Below are positions 63,937 to 64,000 of a stretch of 64,000 nucleotides of DNA, one piece after another. The DNA is from Synechococcus sp. BSA11S (GTDB lineage: Bacteria > Cyanobacteriota > Cyanobacteriia > PCC-6307 > Cyanobiaceae), in the NCBI RefSeq assembly GCF_014224355.1, contig NZ_VNWP01000010.1, positions 33,131 through 97,130 on the forward strand. Direction: 5' to 3'. A program made the position numbers and the translations under genes. The notes below the pieces were generated by a model. It searched no databases. It was not told the origin of the DNA and worked only from the letters and a program-made list of their open reading frames with translations. Positions within the stretch are counted from its first letter, which is position 1. Every line of letters begins with the position of its first letter.

Positions 63937-64000
63937 ATGGGCGTCAAGCAGTTCGGTTTTGGTGATTACGAGCAGTCCACAGCCAAAAAGCGGACCCGGC
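63937..64000 (+). CDS. IS5-type transposase, 5' end (cut by window edge)
   Basis: The ATG at 63937 opens MGVKQFGFGDYEQSTAKKRT, the characteristic start of IS5-group transposases (KQ-F-FGDYE-S-KRKKTR pattern). The rest is outside the window. The element's left end is probably at 63869 (GGAGACTCTGGAAAACC), directly after a TAA that could be the target duplication, and it has inserted into the DUF389 copy. Confidence 0.7.
   Translation, partial: MGVKQFGFGDYEQSTAKKRTR

Overview
The window reads as chromosome from a GC-rich unicellular cyanobacterium of the Synechococcus/Cyanobium type. The reasons are a DUF1651 protein (a family I know only from picocyanobacteria), an NDH-2 dehydrogenase, NifJ beside hydrogenase-maturation genes, GluQRS next to HU, and phosphoketolase with GlgX. 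This assignment is inference from gene content; no rRNA or photosystem gene proves it.

Layout. 1-7.4 kb: a tightly overlapping operon, hypF (3' end only), hypC, nifJ, a DHOD-like gene, hypD, hypE, joining [NiFe]-hydrogenase assembly to pyruvate:ferredoxin oxidoreductase. 7.5-12.3 kb: two microproteins, gluQ, HU, an MBL-fold protein and the first glgX. At 12.27 kb a 3' remnant of tRNA-Gly(TCC) marks the probable left end of an integrated element. 12.3-28.9 kb is accessory DNA: a broken fic gene, a decayed plasmid/phage module (SLOG, Gp157-like and Rad52-like genes, all frameshifted), ArdC, three toxin-antitoxin pairs (BrnTA, PrlF-YhaV, VapBC), small secreted proteins, and remnants of MarC and SulP. 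29-34 kb: MscS channel, a broken outer-membrane-type gene, an alpha/beta hydrolase and IS traces. 34.5-36.4 kb: an AT-richer patch with DUF389 and a K+ channel. 36.8-42 kb: a four-gene FUSC/DUF1656/HlyD/SulP operon. 42.2-47.3 kb: a Na+/H+ antiporter, NDH-2 and PPK2. 47.3-54.8 kb: a complete Chlamydia-type V-ATPase operon in the rotated order B-D-I-K-E-DUF2764-A. 55.3-61.9 kb: a CDF-transporter pseudogene, a D-lactate dehydrogenase pseudogene, a second glgX, xfp and a deleted ackA. 62.2-64 kb: IS1182, IS4 and IS5 remnants and a second copy of the DUF389 3' end.

How the genes fit together. One theme is dark or fermentative metabolism: glycogen debranching (two GlgX), pyruvate oxidation to reduced ferredoxin (NifJ), hydrogenase maturation (Hyp) and phosphoketolase (Xfp), with the lactate and acetate branches (ldh, ackA) broken here. 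A second theme is ion and energy handling: V-ATPase, NhaP, K+ channel, MscS, SulP, NDH-2 and PPK2. The many short deletions and frameshifts in accessory genes, against intact housekeeping operons, suggest ongoing decay of acquired DNA; assembly error is an alternative for single frameshifts.
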